DNA from: Latrodectus hesperus | Lineage: Eukaryota; Arthropoda; Arachnida; Araneae; Theridiidae | DNA: 64,000 nucleotides | Direction of reading: 5' to 3' | Assembly (NCBI GenBank): GCA_037975125.1 | Contig: CM075853.1 | Coordinates: 53,514,958 to 53,578,957, forward strand | Shown here: piece after piece, positions 13,641 through 37,075 of the stretch | Numbering within the stretch: position 1 is the stretch's first letter | How the letters are laid out: each line of letters opens with the position of its first letter | Made by a program: the position numbers and the translations under genes | The notes under the pieces: model-generated | What the model saw: the letters and a program-made list of their open reading frames with translations, nothing else | What the model was told of the DNA's origin: nothing | The model's database searches: none

Positions 13641-14760
13641 AATGAACAAATATTTGAATTAAAATAAGAAAAATAACATTCATTACGTTTTCATATATGT
13701 TTTGTTCATTCAATTAAAATATGAGAATGCAAAGATTTTAGGAAAATAAAATATTTGTATCATACCTATTGCAACACAAGAAGCTTCGTTGTAATACACA
13801 TTCAATTTTTGATGAAGTTATTAAAAACTTATAAGTAAGATATTAAAAAAAATTATGGCATTGATTTGTTTCGTTCAAAAGAAATATTCTGCAAAGAATT
13901 TTTCATAAAAGATTACTTCTTAAAATGATGTAATATTTTTCCAAAACCGGTAAAATAATTAAGAAATCTTTACATTATATAGTTTACGTTTGTCTTTACA
14001 ATATAAGTTTTATATTTAAAACATTCTACATTGTTTCTGTCATCATATATACATAAACAACTATAACATCAATTATAATACATGTATTTTTGGTATACAT
14101 CATGTACATGAAAATAATACCTGTAATAGTTTATTAAAATTTTACCTATAGGATATTTTCATTAGAATATGATCAAAAACTTCGCAACAACATTGATGTG
14201 AATATTATGCTTTGATTATATTTTTTATACTGCCGCATATTTCTGTAAAAATACGTTTTTATAAAATTAAATATTGTATAGATAAAAGAATACATACATT
14301 TTTTGTCTTTGTGATTCAAATCTATTTAATGATTAATTAATTAATTAATATTTTATGTAAGAATTAACTGCTTAAAATTAAAATTAATTCATTCTTTGTT
14401 TTAATACATGTAAATTTTTTATTTACTTTTATATCATACAGATTTTTAAAAGAAAACAAAGATAGTTTCAACTTAACTTTTTGATCTAACATTTCACATG
14501 AGTTGCATAAGAAATAATAAAATTAATTAAACAATTTATATTTCTTGAAAAACAAAGAATCTTAAATACTGAAGATTTAAATATTTTAGAAGTCTCTTTC
14601 AAATATCGAAAGCCATCTTCGCAAAAAAAAAAACTACTTTTTTTCTTTCTTTATAGAAATTCTAAAGAAAAAACAATATTTTCCCAGTATTTAAATTTTA
14701 TTTGAATTAAAATTATATAAAAAAAATATTAACGAAAGGAAAATTTTAGAAAAATGTCAA
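13641..14760. other. AT-rich sequence with no recognised feature
   Basis: Only low-complexity text such as a short (TTAA)n run near 14334-14350. Confidence 0.6.
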
Positions 14761-15290
14761 TGTGCATGATAAATCACTCACTTTCACACTATGAGTCCAG
14801 CTATGAAATGACCACGATCAATCAGTGAAGAGAAACTCCGAGAGCACTTTTTTTAACACCTGGGGATATTGGGAGCAAACTCAAATATGATACTGAAGAT
14901 TCTCTTTAGTCTTCCTTTAAATCTCCGCCTCCTTCTCATATCTTGCATCTTCCACCTCATTGTCATAGTTATCCTGCTTTTGGCGAGATTTGGGAATTTT
15001 CTTGAAAACAATTTTTCGCCAACGGCTATACGATCAAGCCGAAATCCAGTTCCAAACCGGTAGGCACGTTAGCTTTTTTTTTTTCTGTTTTTAATCAGTG
15101 AAAACTTATGACATCCCCCCACCCATCACTGCTTGTTGAATTCGTGAGCGCTCATTCGTTCCTCCCCGCTGCTCAGTGATACTTGAGTAGGTAATTTTAT
15201 TTATGTAAGTCTTCCTTTTCTTTCTTTTTTTCCCTCGACTTTTGTTACCTCTTAAGAGTGTTATGACACCCTCTTTTGCAAGAAGTAACA
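14761..15290. promoter_or_regulatory. GC-richer island B, candidate conserved non-coding element
   Basis: This segment of mixed composition carries TCAATCAGTGAAGAG near 14819, CCAAACCGGTAGGCACG near 15053 and ACTTGAGTAGG near 15181. A frame from about 14887 encodes a short leucine/isoleucine-rich stretch that would look like a membrane helix, but it arises from CTT/ATC-rich DNA and has no family resemblance. I treat the block as possible regulatory DNA, with low certainty. Confidence 0.25.
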
Positions 15291-16265
15291 AAACAAGAAA
15301 TTAGAGCGTAATTTATGTAATTTCTTTTTCTTTTCTCTCCCATCATTTTACTGGAAATGTTTTCTTATGCTTTTTGTCAGGTGTGAAAATACAAGTATGC
15401 TTTTAATTTCTAGATTAATTTATGGTACTTCCGATAAATCTAAAGGGTTTTCAGTCAGATTCAGTAAAAAAATATTAAATGCTAATGTCCTCCTTTATTT
15501 AAATTGTTGATTATAAGGAAATGCTTTATTTTGAAACATTTGATATAAGAACTGAAATAATTAAACTTTTTAGGTCTCATTTGTTCTTTGTGTATTACTT
15601 AGAAAATATTGAAAAAATAAAAAAATTTGTATTTTTGCTGATAGCAATATAATATTTCAAGTTTAGATTTTGATTTATAACATTTTTAACAATTAATATA
15701 TAAAAAAACATTTTAATAAGTATCCGCAAAATGTAGAAGGAAACTAATTTCACACTGAATAAATTCTAAAATTCTCGGCTTTTACTGATAATTAATACAT
15801 GTTCTCCACCCAAATTTTGAAAAATTATAAAATATCCAATTAAAATGTGCATAGCTCTATTTTTGGAAGCACGTTTTTATACATTTCAAGTTATTTCTGT
15901 AAAAGCAAAATGTTTTTGAAAGTTATCAAGTTTCTAAATCATAATTTCACTGTCTATAGTATAACATCAACGTATAAAGTTAATAAAAACGATAGTTAGT
16001 AAAAAGTCTTATATATGGTTTTTCCACATTAAAGTTCTATTTTAATTTTATTTACAATTTTACTATCAAACATGCGCAGAAAAAAAAATCTGAATTCAAT
16101 ATGTTCAATATCTGTCTGAAAAAAGATTTAAAACTATTCATCAATGGAAGAATGTCTTCCCATTTTAATAGGAACATTATGTAAGAAATTACAGATCACT
16201 GCAAATTAATAGCATCAAACTAATATAACCACTAACTAATTATCATGATTTAAATTCAAATATAA
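15291..16265. other. AT-rich sequence with no recognised feature
   Basis: Nothing beyond low-complexity AT text was found. Confidence 0.6.
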
Positions 16266-16268
16266 ATA

Positions 16269-16960
16269 TGTTTCTTCTTCTTCTTAGAGTTGGGCCTGTA
16301 TGTCAATGGGCACCTCTGCTTTTATCAGCATTTTGTACTATTAACTCCAAACCCAATGTTTCCTAATTCCAGTTCCTCGGGTCACCCACTTTATTAATAA
16401 AGTCCGACAACCCTTTAATGGAGTTTAGGTGTAACTCTCTAGTATAGATTGATGCCTAAAGAAGTTAATCTAAGGGAGGGGCAAGAGCCTCGCATTCGTA
16501 AATGATATGCTTGGCCGTTTCCTCTTGCGATGACATTTCCTGCAGATAGGGTCTTGCTGAAATAGTCCCGTTTTATGGAGGTGTTTTCTGAAATAATAGT
16601 GCCCAGTTATGAAGCCTACGATTAAACGTATCTTCTGCCTAGGGCATCTTAGAACTTCAGAGGCAATCCTTGCTGATGATCCACAGATCATACTTTTAGC
16701 TTGGATTTGACCAAGAGTGTTAAGCCAAGTTTCATACATCTTCCGTTTTTCCCATTTAAGAACATTGGTTTTTGCGGTCTTCAAATTGATCCCACAAAAA
16801 GGTTCTACACCAATGGGATCAAAAGACGATCCTTGTTTAGCAAGTTCATCAGCCCTTTCATTACCTTCGATACTTTGTGCCCTGGCACCCATACAAGGAT
16901 CACCTTGTTATCAGTATGTTTAATCCAGTATAAGAAAATCTTAGACTTACGCTAACACAT
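16269..16960 (-). pseudogene. 3' end of a non-LTR retrotransposon (RNase H and zinc knuckle), broken
   Basis: Read on the minus strand, this is the C-terminal part of an ORF2-type polyprotein. From about 16950 downwards one frame gives VWVPGH. After a frameshift it continues with IEGNERADELAKQGS, the signature of an RNase H domain in I/Jockey-type LINEs (the GNERAD region carries a catalytic Asp). It then runs through a linker into GHYYFRKHLHKTGLF and CRKC. A second frameshift leads to ETAKHIIYECEAL, completing a C-x2-C...H-x4-C zinc knuckle, and the frame closes at 16465. The remaining 3' tail contains a run of AAG units near 16274-16285, a common LINE tail type. Reverse transcriptase and endonuclease are absent, so this is a 5'-truncated dead copy. 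Clade assignment within the RNase H-bearing LINEs is not certain. Confidence 0.85.
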
Positions 16961-19900
16961 TTTCATATTCATATTGACCTTCAAATATCTTCTGTTACAA
17001 TACGTGAATGCGATTTTTATAAAATAAGACCAAGGAACTTGTGATCCAACCAATGTAAGCATGTATTGCAATGGTACATTTTTCTGTTAGGTTATCCTCT
17101 AACTACTTCAATTATGATATGTGAATAGTAAAATGGTCTTGATAAGAATATGCATGACAAAAATTATGTAATACTCTTTAAGAAAAGATGTTATCATTTG
17201 ACATATACAAAAATGTTTTGGAATATGCAAAAAAACATTTATTAAAAAATATTCTTTTGAAATTTAACTATGCCAAATAAATACAAATAAAGAATATGAA
17301 AATTTAAAAATAATTTGTGTTATATACTACTGATAAATTCTAAAATTAAAAATCAACATAATGATACATATTGCTTTCCTGTCATTTATTTTATAATAAC
17401 ACCCCATATTTCTTTATATCAGTAGTATTAACTTTCTAGTAGAAGAAAATGAAACGTGTAAATGAAGATTGGTGATATAAGAAGGAATATATCATAAACA
17501 TTTTAATAACACCAGAAAAACACTTTCTCTGCATAATGAACCAATTTATAATCCGCATAGGGAATCAAGTATACAATATTTTGAAATCCTTAAAAAAACT
17601 ATATTTTTTATGACAACTTTCTGAAAATCTTTGATTTTTCTTCATGTGCTTAAAACTATTTACGCTGGATATATAACAATTAAATACTTTTAAATCATGT
17701 AAAATATAAAGTTCAAAATCAATTTCAGCTTATAGCCAAAGGAAAAACTATTGAATAGAATTATCAGATCTAAAATTGAAATATGTCTAATCTTTAACAT
17801 GCTTGAGGTGAGTCTTTAGTTCTTTCGTTTAATAATTTTCACTATCAGGCTTTCACGGAATTACATTTTAATAGAGCCTTATAATTTAATTTTATTATTA
17901 AATCATATTATCTACCTTGCTAAGTTATTAATACCTCCATGATTTCATTTTCTAAATTTAGTCACATTTTAAATTTGACCACATTTATTAATATAAGATG
18001 TTATCTCTATAACATTAAAATTGCTATAACTTAATTCGTTCATTTGAGTTCAACTTAAATTTTTTAATTTTTTCTTGACAATCAATCATTAGAAATGCTA
18101 GAATGTTCAAATTAAAAGAAAGTACGAAGTGAACGAAGATAATTAATAGCAATGATAATGAACCGTGATCATTAAAATGAATTTATGTTATTTCCCTTTA
18201 TTTCGTAAATGATATAAATTACAGTTGAAGTTACGCCAAGCGATATTCTATCAAGCATTCACAGTTTTGTTATTAAAACTATGTCATAAAAAATTTCATT
18301 TCTACGTTTATAATTTCTAGTATCAAAACTGAATTAAAGTTCATGTCTTATAGCTCGTAATTTACACTATTTCTTTCAACTGAAATTTAAAATAATATAT
18401 TAAAGTATATATGTTGATCAAAAAAGACAGCAAAATATTGATAGAAGAGTATATTACGGATATTCCCTTTAAACTACAATGTAGAAAATACCAATTTTCT
18501 ACTAGTGTTATGATTTATTTACAATAAAAAACTGCATTTCCCCTTTATATTTATTATGACTGTGATTTTTAACGTGGAAGATTAAATATTGTAGAATTCT
18601 TAGTTATAGAAATCCACTGTATATCATCTTAATTATAGAAATAAATATAAAGTGATTCATTGGATTGGGGCTATTAGCATATTTATAATAAAAACTTACC
18701 CTATTACAAAATAATGCTGATATTCACTTTTTATAAATACTAATATTCATAAAATATTTAATTTTTTATTAATATACTTTAAGTAATATTTTACAATAGT
18801 AAAATGAAAGAAATTTGAAAGCAGCATTTTAAAGTTTTATGCTACATTATTTATTACTTTTAGTATAATTCAACGTTAAAATTTTCACTGTAAGAACTCG
18901 TAAGAATTGAGTAAAATTTATATTTCTTTTACAATATACACCGAAGTATATAATTGAATAAAATCTCAAATCACTAGAATAATATATTGCTAAATTACAC
19001 TGAGATATACTTACTTTTAAACTTTGTTCTGCCATCTCTAATTTAAATACAGGATATATTTTGGATTGCAATGAGGATAAATCGAAATTTTTGGAATCAT
19101 GAAGCCTTTGGACATAAAGTAAGACAAATGGACTTTTAGATTAGTCACACATGTCTTTGTCAGATACATAAATGCTCTACTAAAAACTGTATTTGATGAT
19201 TGAGCTGATCATGGAAAGATCCCTCTTTTGTTATTAGAATTTGAGAAAAGGAGTTCTTATAAGAATTCAGTGGCCAACTGAGTACAACTGTTATTTCTAT
19301 ACAACTAATATTTCTTAGTTAAAATAATTTCTTTGAGGTAATACATGGTAACAAAAGGGAACTGTTTCCCTTAACTATATTTTCACATAATAGATGATGA
19401 AAAATCAAAGCAGATGGCACTCCAGACCAATATCTTCGTACATAAAACGTTGAATTGCACTTGCTCAGACTGAAGGTTCAAGTCAATTCTGTTCAAATCA
19501 AAGTTAAGGTCTTGACCGAGGAGTCTTCAAACAAATATGACCATTGTTAAAAGTTGGTTCGTTGTGAAGTGAAACTCAACTTCCGTCAGCAAGATTTTTG
19601 TGTTCAATTTAAAGTTTAATCATAATCATGTTTTTGTTCGAAGAACACATAGCCTTCATTTTTGGCTGTCATTTGGCACAGTGTACGATGAATCTTCGAT
19701 TCAAACAGAAATTCTGCATATGGTTTCATTTAATGTTCAAACACATCAGGTTGTTATTCGAGGGAAATTTGCAGCTTAATGAATCAACAGAAACATACCA
19801 TGATTCCTTGGATTATATCTCAAGACATTGTCTCAGAAAATGTTTCTCTCTAATCACATAATTCTCTGCTACATTAAGTATGAATGTCATATAGATGTTT

Positions 19901-22739
19901 GAGACTAGTTGAGCCTCTTTCAAAATTTGCAAATTTTTACTTATTCTAACATTTAATAGACGATCTAGGCAGATAATTAGATACATACAGATTCAGCTAA
20001 TCTGAAGTCGAATGTTTCTTGTTAATGATTAGGAATGCTTTGAACCCTAAGTCGTCATTTAATTTTCTAACATACATTAGTTAAGTTTTCATTGTGTAAG
20101 AAAAACCATTTAACACTATTCTAAAAACTCCATTTCATTTGTGAGCTTTTAAATAGAGATATTTCTTTCAATTTAAATTTTTTTTAATTATTTACTTACA
20201 TAGATATTCTAAATATGTAAATGATTTTTTTTTTGCTCTGCTTTTCCAATTAATTTTTGGTATTATAATTTCAATATAAAACAAGAAATATATTTAAAAT
20301 GTAACAACAGACAATATTTTCATACAACATTTTCATTCAATAAATGTATTCAGGCATTTTACTATCATAATTTCATTACTTGATACCCAAGTTTGTGGTG
20401 TATGAATGGCAAAAATAAAAAACTAATTCATTGAAAAATTTTATTAAACTGTGCATTTTTTAATTTGAATGAATATATTTTCATTGAAAAAATTTTGTAT
20501 AAATCATGAAAAATGCTTTATAACATATTATTAAAATACATAAAACTATAAAGTTTAAAAAAAGGAAGTATTCGCCTATTTATTGGTTTTAAGGAGAAAG
20601 AAAGGGAAATTTTATTAAAATAAAAATTATAATACTAAATACTGTTACAAGAATTTACATATTAATCTATCACATAATTAATCAGGAAAATTAATCTGAA
20701 ATAATCATATTTAAAGAAAATAAGGGATTTAAAATCTTTTTGAAAGAAAAAATAATGCTTTAAAAAGAGCTCTTTGTAATGAGGTTTCAAAATATTAACT
20801 TCTGTATCAATAAAATGCACCTTTAATATTCAAAATAAAATATTATTGGATTAAAAATAAGTAATAATATTTTTTAATCATAATAGCATTTTTTTTAGAT
20901 AATAACATTTTATGCTTCTGATGAATATCCCTCTAGCTTCAAGCTGTTATTTACAAGAAGTTTTTCCTTGTATGTCACCACACATTTGTTATCTTCCAAA
21001 AAATTTCCTCAGAAAGACCGCCTATGCTACAAAGTAAGTAATATAGAAAATTCTCAACATATAATCGAGTAGGAAACAGAAACTTACCCCTAATTTCTTT
21101 CCTATTCAACAGTACCTAAGACTGAACCTGTTGGATTTTACTTAGATTTTATAATTGGTCTTATTATTAGACTATGATAGCTTAATAATAAGACCTTTAA
21201 TAAAGACTAGTAATAAGTCCATGGTTTTATTACTAAAACATGATGATAATAAATTAGTGTGACTTAACATAATAAATGCTTGGTAACTCCAATCAATTGT
21301 GACTTTTAAATATTCACATGTAAACAGCGAATTCCTTTCAGGAAGAAGTTTCTTAGATACATTTGTTGCTTGAAATTCGAGAAATTATAATACATCCACC
21401 TGCTGTGATGTTCATTGAAAAGTACAACACTATCGTTCGTTATTCGACAGTTTTTCACGTCGATTTTGAGAACGTTCTTGCCGAAGATCATGTTCCAATC
21501 AACGTGATCAATAAACACAAACGCACCAACAACTTAAACATTTCTAATTTTTAAGAAACTGAAATCAATTATATGGATTAATCATTTAAACAGAATATAA
21601 AAAATGCAGTTTGAAAAAATTGATCAATGAAATATTTTGAAACACAGAAAGGCATTTTTTGATTGAGACACGATTTAAAAACTACTTGTTAATTCTAGTC
21701 ATTAAAGTTAATTTTCTCGTCTTTTTATAAATGTTCCATTTAAAACTAAATTTTATTTTTAAGAAATAGTATAAAACATTAAAAATAACTAGGAACATAT
21801 TTTAGAAAATTCTACATATATACATTTACATAATGCTTCGTTTCTTTCCTTTTTTTTGTATGTTTGTGTCAATTAATTTCAAATTATGTGTCTTATTTGA
21901 AATCCAAAAATAATATATTTGTATGATATTAATTTTTTGTTCATTTTTTTAATTTATTAATTTCAAATTATTACTTGATTTGAATTTTAAAATTAAAAAT
22001 TCCCTTTTTTATTAAAAATATTTTTTTTACAGTCGCCTATAAAATATAGGATTATTCATTTTATAAGTCATTTACCATATAAATAACGTAGATTTATTTA
22101 ATATTACAGCGCAATTTTGTTTCGTACTAATATTTTGCGCATATTAATGTTTTAGAATTATTTCTGTCGAATATAGTTAACTGTTTGTCACAACATTTGG
22201 TTTACAAGATGTCAAATGAAATCACCTTTTTACTAAATGATATAAATGTAAAGGCTTTTATAGTAAAAAGCAGCTGAAATTAGTTATTAAATATCTCAAC
22301 TCATTGAATGGATTTTGAAAAAAACATAAATTATCTGATTTTTAAATTAATTCAATATCATTTAAAAATAATTCGCATATTAAACTTATACGCCACTAAA
22401 TAATTTTTAGTCTACAAGTAAATTAGTAAGAGATTTGGATGTCTTTATTTGGTAAATAACTGTGTAATGAATTAACTTTTTCACAAGATAATTTTTTTGA
22501 AAACAAATAAATTATATTTATACTATATAAATACCTATAAGGAATGGATATAATAAAACAAAATTATTTGTGAACATTCACAGTGGTCAAATGATATCCC
22601 GAATAGTCTTATTAAGTGTCTACTTAAAGCTTCTATTTTGGCAATTTCCTTCTTCGTTCATTCATCCTCTCGAAGAACTTAAGAAAACATGTGGAATGTA
22701 TATAAAAAAACAATAAAATCTGATAGAAAACAACGATAA
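16961..22739. other. AT-rich sequence, no supported gene
   Basis: Two slightly less AT-rich stretches lie at about 19380-19870 and 20920-21540. Each has an open frame of 70-77 codons (19628-19861 on plus, 21306-21518 on minus). Neither translation resembles a family I know, and no promoter or splice context supports them. The rest is plain AT-rich DNA. Confidence 0.5.
21306..21560 (-). other. unrecognised open frame, possible old coding remnant
   Basis: The minus-strand frame is open for about 80 codons and has a fairly protein-like composition (for example FIDHVDWNMIFGKN and SRWMYYNFSNFK) in a region that is less AT-rich than its flanks. It might be a fragment of a transposon or a lone exon. 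No known motif is visible and no start context is convincing. Confidence 0.2.
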
Positions 22740-23100
22740 GATCCTTTGGAAATCACGGAAATGCATCTTACGCGTCCCTTATTAATTTCGAGCTGAAAGG
22801 TGCTTTTATGACAACCCCTTCAATTAGTATGTCCACATCTTTCACGAATCCCGAAAAACACCGAGTCTTCTTAACAACAATGGGTGTCATTGGGAAAGGT
22901 TGTACTTAGCGGGTATGGATCCTGCTGCCTGGTTGACATAAACGTGAGAGAGAAGTGGAGAGCGCGCTTTTCATGCCGTCCTCTCACAACCCGTTGCACA
23001 CATCTACCTCACTGACACTGAGCCTGTTCAATTGCAACTTCATTATCATTTTGCCACGAATTTCCGCGAGCGATTCGTAAGATTGTTAATATTCGTTGAC
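22740..23100. promoter_or_regulatory. GC-richer island C, enhancer-like motif cluster
   Basis: The island contains TTTATGACA at 22805-22813 (posterior-Hox/Meis-like), CAATTAG at 22821-22827 (homeodomain core), ACGCGTCCC near 22771, GGTGTCATTGGGAAAGG near 22882 and GTTGACATAAACGTGAGAG near 22933. All frames contain stops. The motifs are seen directly; their use as a cis-regulatory module is inference. Confidence 0.35.
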
Positions 23101-23410
23101 TGCCAGACACTTTAATACTGATGTTAATAAAAAAAACTATACTTTTTTATTTCTATTACTTGCTAAAGGCTCTTAACAATACTTTATCATGAACTGCGGA
23201 CTGAAGAGAACTTTTATAAATTTTTTATCGCTTATTTATTTAAATATTTTTTTATTTAAAATAAGAAATTACTTATTATTATTTAAAATAAGAAAACTTA
23301 ATTTACTGTTCATAAATAAATAAATATATATACATAAATAGTGAAAATAAGAAAAAAATTTGAATGTGCAAATGACAGAATTTCAGTGCATTTGTACTCT
23401 GAAGATCATC

Positions 23411-23840
<430 letters not shown>

Positions 23841-23850
<10 letters not shown>

Positions 23851-23866
23851 TATATATATATATAAT
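23841..23866. repeat. short (TA)n run
   Basis: About a dozen TA units following the possible LTR-like block. Confidence 0.85.
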
Positions 23867-26968
<3,102 letters not shown>

Positions 26969-26970
26969 TA

Positions 26971-27269
26971 TAATATATACATATATTTATTTATCAATGA
27001 GACAAATGTAAATTCTGGCCTTAATAAAGTTCATTTTATAAGTTTTAAACTTTAAATAATAGTTTATACGCATTTGTGTGTGTTACAAATAAATAGAAAA
27101 TAATTCGCTTTCGAGGCACTGATCTTGTTGTTTGCTCTGCTGTGATTTTGTTTGTTATTTCTCAATTTTAATTAAAATTCTATGTACTTTTAAGAGAATT
27201 TTTTTCTTGTTTTAAATATTGGGTTCATTTTATTTCTTAGGAGGTATGTATGAAATATTTTTTCACTTC

Positions 27270-27271
<2 letters not shown>
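26971..27271. other. AT-rich sequence with no recognised feature
   Basis: A short TA-rich tail follows the transposon. Nothing else was seen. Confidence 0.6.

Positions 27272-27272
<1 letters not shown>

Positions 27273-27362
<90 letters not shown>
27273..27362. repeat. (TA)n microsatellite
   Basis: About 90 bases of uninterrupted TA. Confidence 0.98.
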
Positions 27363-30485
<3,123 letters not shown>

Positions 30486-30689
30486 GTGTATTGATAAAAT
30501 GTTAGCAAATGAGATGAGCTTCATTCACTATATTACAAGAACAACATACTTTGTATGGAGGAAAATATTTAAATTAACTTTTCATTTTTAGAGATAAAAT
30601 TAAAGTTTCGTTTGTATATTTCCTTTGCAGTAATGCTAGCAAGATTATTCTTGATGTTTATCTTTAACCTATAATTCCTAGCATGAAAC

Positions 30690-31270
30690 AACCTGGAATA
30701 TGGAATCATGGCAAGTTCTCCATCTGGGAAATAAACAAAACGGCATTGGAGGCAAAAGCACAACGCGCTTATTCCTTTTTTTCTTTATTTTCTTAATTGA
30801 GCTTACAATTCGATTTTTTCCCTATTCCCCCACCCCCACCATTCCTCCCGCTCTAATTGCCTCTCCCAAAATCGTGTCCGAGATGAGTTGGGCAGATAAC
30901 TTCGGGATGAGCTCCGAGTCTGAACTTGGGACCTCTTTACGGAATAAGAGGTTTCAGCAGAGGAAACACAATAAAATTTGGACATCTATCGCTACTTTTT
31001 CTCAGCGGAGGGTTCTTTTCTTGGCGAAAACGGCGGTAGGCGTTCCTTCCTCGCAAGTTCTTTTCTTTAGACATTTTGCGTGTTCTGACTGCTTTCGGTT
31101 CAAAGAGCTTCTCCACTGGGAAATTAGTTGCAGCCTGTAAACATTTGCCTCGAAAAGAACTCCTGTTATAATGAGGATTTCCCCTCCATGTTGTTTCCTT
31201 TTTGTAAACTCTTTCCTTTCAAGAGAGTTGATATCCATCTCTCGCGCTCCTCTTGATGCGCCGATTCCTT
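30690..31270. promoter_or_regulatory. GC-richer island D, candidate conserved non-coding element
   Basis: This is the longest GC-richer block of the first half of the window. It includes a pyrimidine-rich CCCCCACCCCCACC stretch near 30829 and GAAAACGGCGGTAGGCG near 31025. A plus-strand frame with a true ATG at 30700 is open for 146 codons to 31140. Its translation starts with low-complexity Phe/Pro text and resembles no family I know, and a minus-strand frame is open over part of the same block. An unrecognised exon or small gene is possible, but GC-driven absence of stops is the simpler reading. Confidence 0.3.
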
Positions 31271-32212
<942 letters not shown>

Positions 32213-33194
32213 CAAGGGTCGAGGGTCATCCGGAAAGTGAGTTTCTATCAGCTCCTTAGCTCCAAAAGATGTCACAGCAAAATGACCGTAACCTGAACGT
32301 ACATGTAAGGTAGAATAGATGTGGCTATCATATGTAGTAATCCTAATTTTTGGATAGTTTTTATTGAAGTCATTATAGAGAACAAAAACTTTTATCTTTC
32401 CCCCCACTGATTGCGAGGTGAGGTCAGTAATAAAGTTTGTAAATTCCCAGAAGGTAGCGCGGATAGAAATCCATCATCAGTTGTGCTTAGTGTATGGACA
32501 AGGTGTGATTTTCTATAACGATTCCACGACAAAAGTGATTAAAAACTTCGATATTATCTACAAGTGATGAGACGAGGGTTGCTCGCTTCATCCCAGAAAC
32601 CAAGTAATTCTCGATGCATTTGCATCATAGTAGATGAAAGTCAAGCAGACTGCATCCAACAAAAATTGATGTGCACGGTCTTCTGCGACAGGAAAGGCAT
32701 TCTGCTCATTGGCTTTTTGCCCAGGGGTACAACAGTAAATGCAGAACTACTTTAAAGAGCTTGCGAAGTGACTTTCAGAACAAGAGGGGTAGGATGCTCG
32801 ACATCATACGGCAAATTCAAATTCAGAAAAAGAAACTGCTGAAGAAGTTTCACTAAGAAGTGTTTGACCATCTATCCTACAGACCCGACCTAGCACACAG
32901 CGACTTCTATCTGTATTTGCACCTGAAGAAACTCCTGTTGAGTCATCCTTTTATCACAGCCGAAGACGTGCATATGGCTGTTGTGACAGACATGTTGGCT
33001 CTGTCCCCAGGTGGAAGGTATTTATAACATTGGATTACGAAAATTTCCACGGTATTACAAGTGCTACAATTCCGAAGGTACTTAGTTGAGAAGTAGCTGA
33101 AATATTGTTTATTTTTTGCAATAAATATTTCTTGGTAATTTTGTTTTGTTTCTCTTTATGAGCTATGGGAAACTTGCTTTCCGGATGACCCTTG
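32213..33194 (+). mobile_element. mariner element with both ends, internally deleted
   Basis: The right end, read inwards, is CAAGGGTCATCCGGAAAGCA, followed by AGTTTC. The left end reads CAAGGGTCGAGGGTCATCC followed by GGAAAGTGAGTTTC, so it carries a 7-base duplication of (G)AGGGTC. TA flanks both ends (32211-32212 and 33195-33196). At 982 bp it is shorter than the usual 1.2-1.3 kb, in line with the gaps seen in its gene. The insertion sits at the edge of a TACA/TA microsatellite. Confidence 0.93.
32412..33018 (+). pseudogene. mariner transposase, inactivated
   Basis: The N-terminal part reads [20 protein letters not shown], continuing HQLCLVYGQG (from about 32415), the first DNA-binding helix region of mariner transposases. 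Most of the second helix-turn-helix region is missing. TSDETRVARFIPETK carries the first catalytic Asp (codon 32565) and is followed by a stop. KLMCTVFCDRKGILLIGFLP (around 32667-32726), with PRGTTVNAE just after, is the conserved core. The second Asp region (HDNARPH in active relatives) has been lost by deletion. KKFH, a stop in place of the usual Trp, EVFDHLSYRPDLAHSDFYLY with the third Asp (codon 32902), and LHLKKLL form the C-terminal part, which closes at 33018. This is a dead copy of D34D mariner type. Confidence 0.9.
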
Positions 33195-33370
33195 TATATA
33201 AGATAAATAATTTATAAATCAATAATACAATTGAAACAAAAGTTTGAAAAAAAATAAAAAGAAAAGACAAAGCCTTTCAAATTGAAAATAATAAGAAGCA
33301 TAGGGTGCACGCCTTCATCGGAGGGGGGGAAATGGTCAACTATGCAAATGATATTCTTTTCTAACATGCC

Positions 33371-33373
33371 TAT

Positions 33374-33462
<89 letters not shown>

Positions 33463-33487
33463 ATATATATATGTATGTATGTATGTA
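33371..33487. repeat. (TA)n-(TATG)n microsatellite
   Basis: About 70 bases of TA, then mixed GTATATAT and GTAT units. Confidence 0.96.
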
Positions 33488-36589
<3,102 letters not shown>

Positions 36590-37075
36590 ATCTGTGATAC
36601 GATTTCACTGCTAGTCTATAAAAGTGGGAGGGGGTAGCCGTTGGATAATCGTGACCAGATTTCGAATCGATGCTGTGGAGCAAAGAACGTTTGTCGGTAA
36701 CATTTTTTTATCAGGAAGTGAGCTGCAATACAGATGCTAAGCAATAAAATACCCTTCTTATCGAAGTGCGAATAACGGGCAGGACGTTTAGGTCGTACAT
36801 TCCACGCTTAACGGCTTCTCTTGATCCGGCTGGACAGAAGTCTCCGGACTTATCCGGGACCCCATTTAAACGGCGAGACTCGTCCCGTAAAAGCGAATTT
36901 AAGAGATCTATTTTTTGCTTTTCTTGTTGCCTTTCGGAGTGCGTTACATTTCGTCAAGCCTGCTTTCGCTTTTACAGAGAGTCTTGCCAGAAAAGAAAGA
37001 AGAAAAACAAAAGGATGAAAAAGATGAATTTTGAAGCTGCTAGCGAAATTGGATGATTCGAATCGCGAACTAGAG
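36590..37075. promoter_or_regulatory. GC-richer island E, candidate conserved non-coding element
   Basis: The island includes GTGGGAGGGGGTAGCCG near 36624, TGATCCGGCTGGACAG near 36821 and TCCGGGACCCCATTTAAACG near 36855. Overlapping frames are open in two phases of the same strand and in neither case resemble a protein. Regulatory or unrecognised-repeat origin are both possible. Confidence 0.27.

Noticed and set aside
13411..13713. 100-codon minus-strand frame and 62-codon plus-strand frame over the same block
   Set aside because: Opposite frames are open together because the island is GC-richer and lacks stops; no family resemblance and no splice support.
14869..15063. 64-codon frame with a leucine/isoleucine-rich stretch that would look like a membrane helix
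   Set aside because: It starts with TTG rather than ATG, comes from CTT/ATC-rich DNA, and has no family resemblance.
19628..19861. 77-codon ATG frame in a less AT-rich stretch
   Set aside because: No recognisable motif, no promoter or splice context; kept only as a remark in the stretch description.
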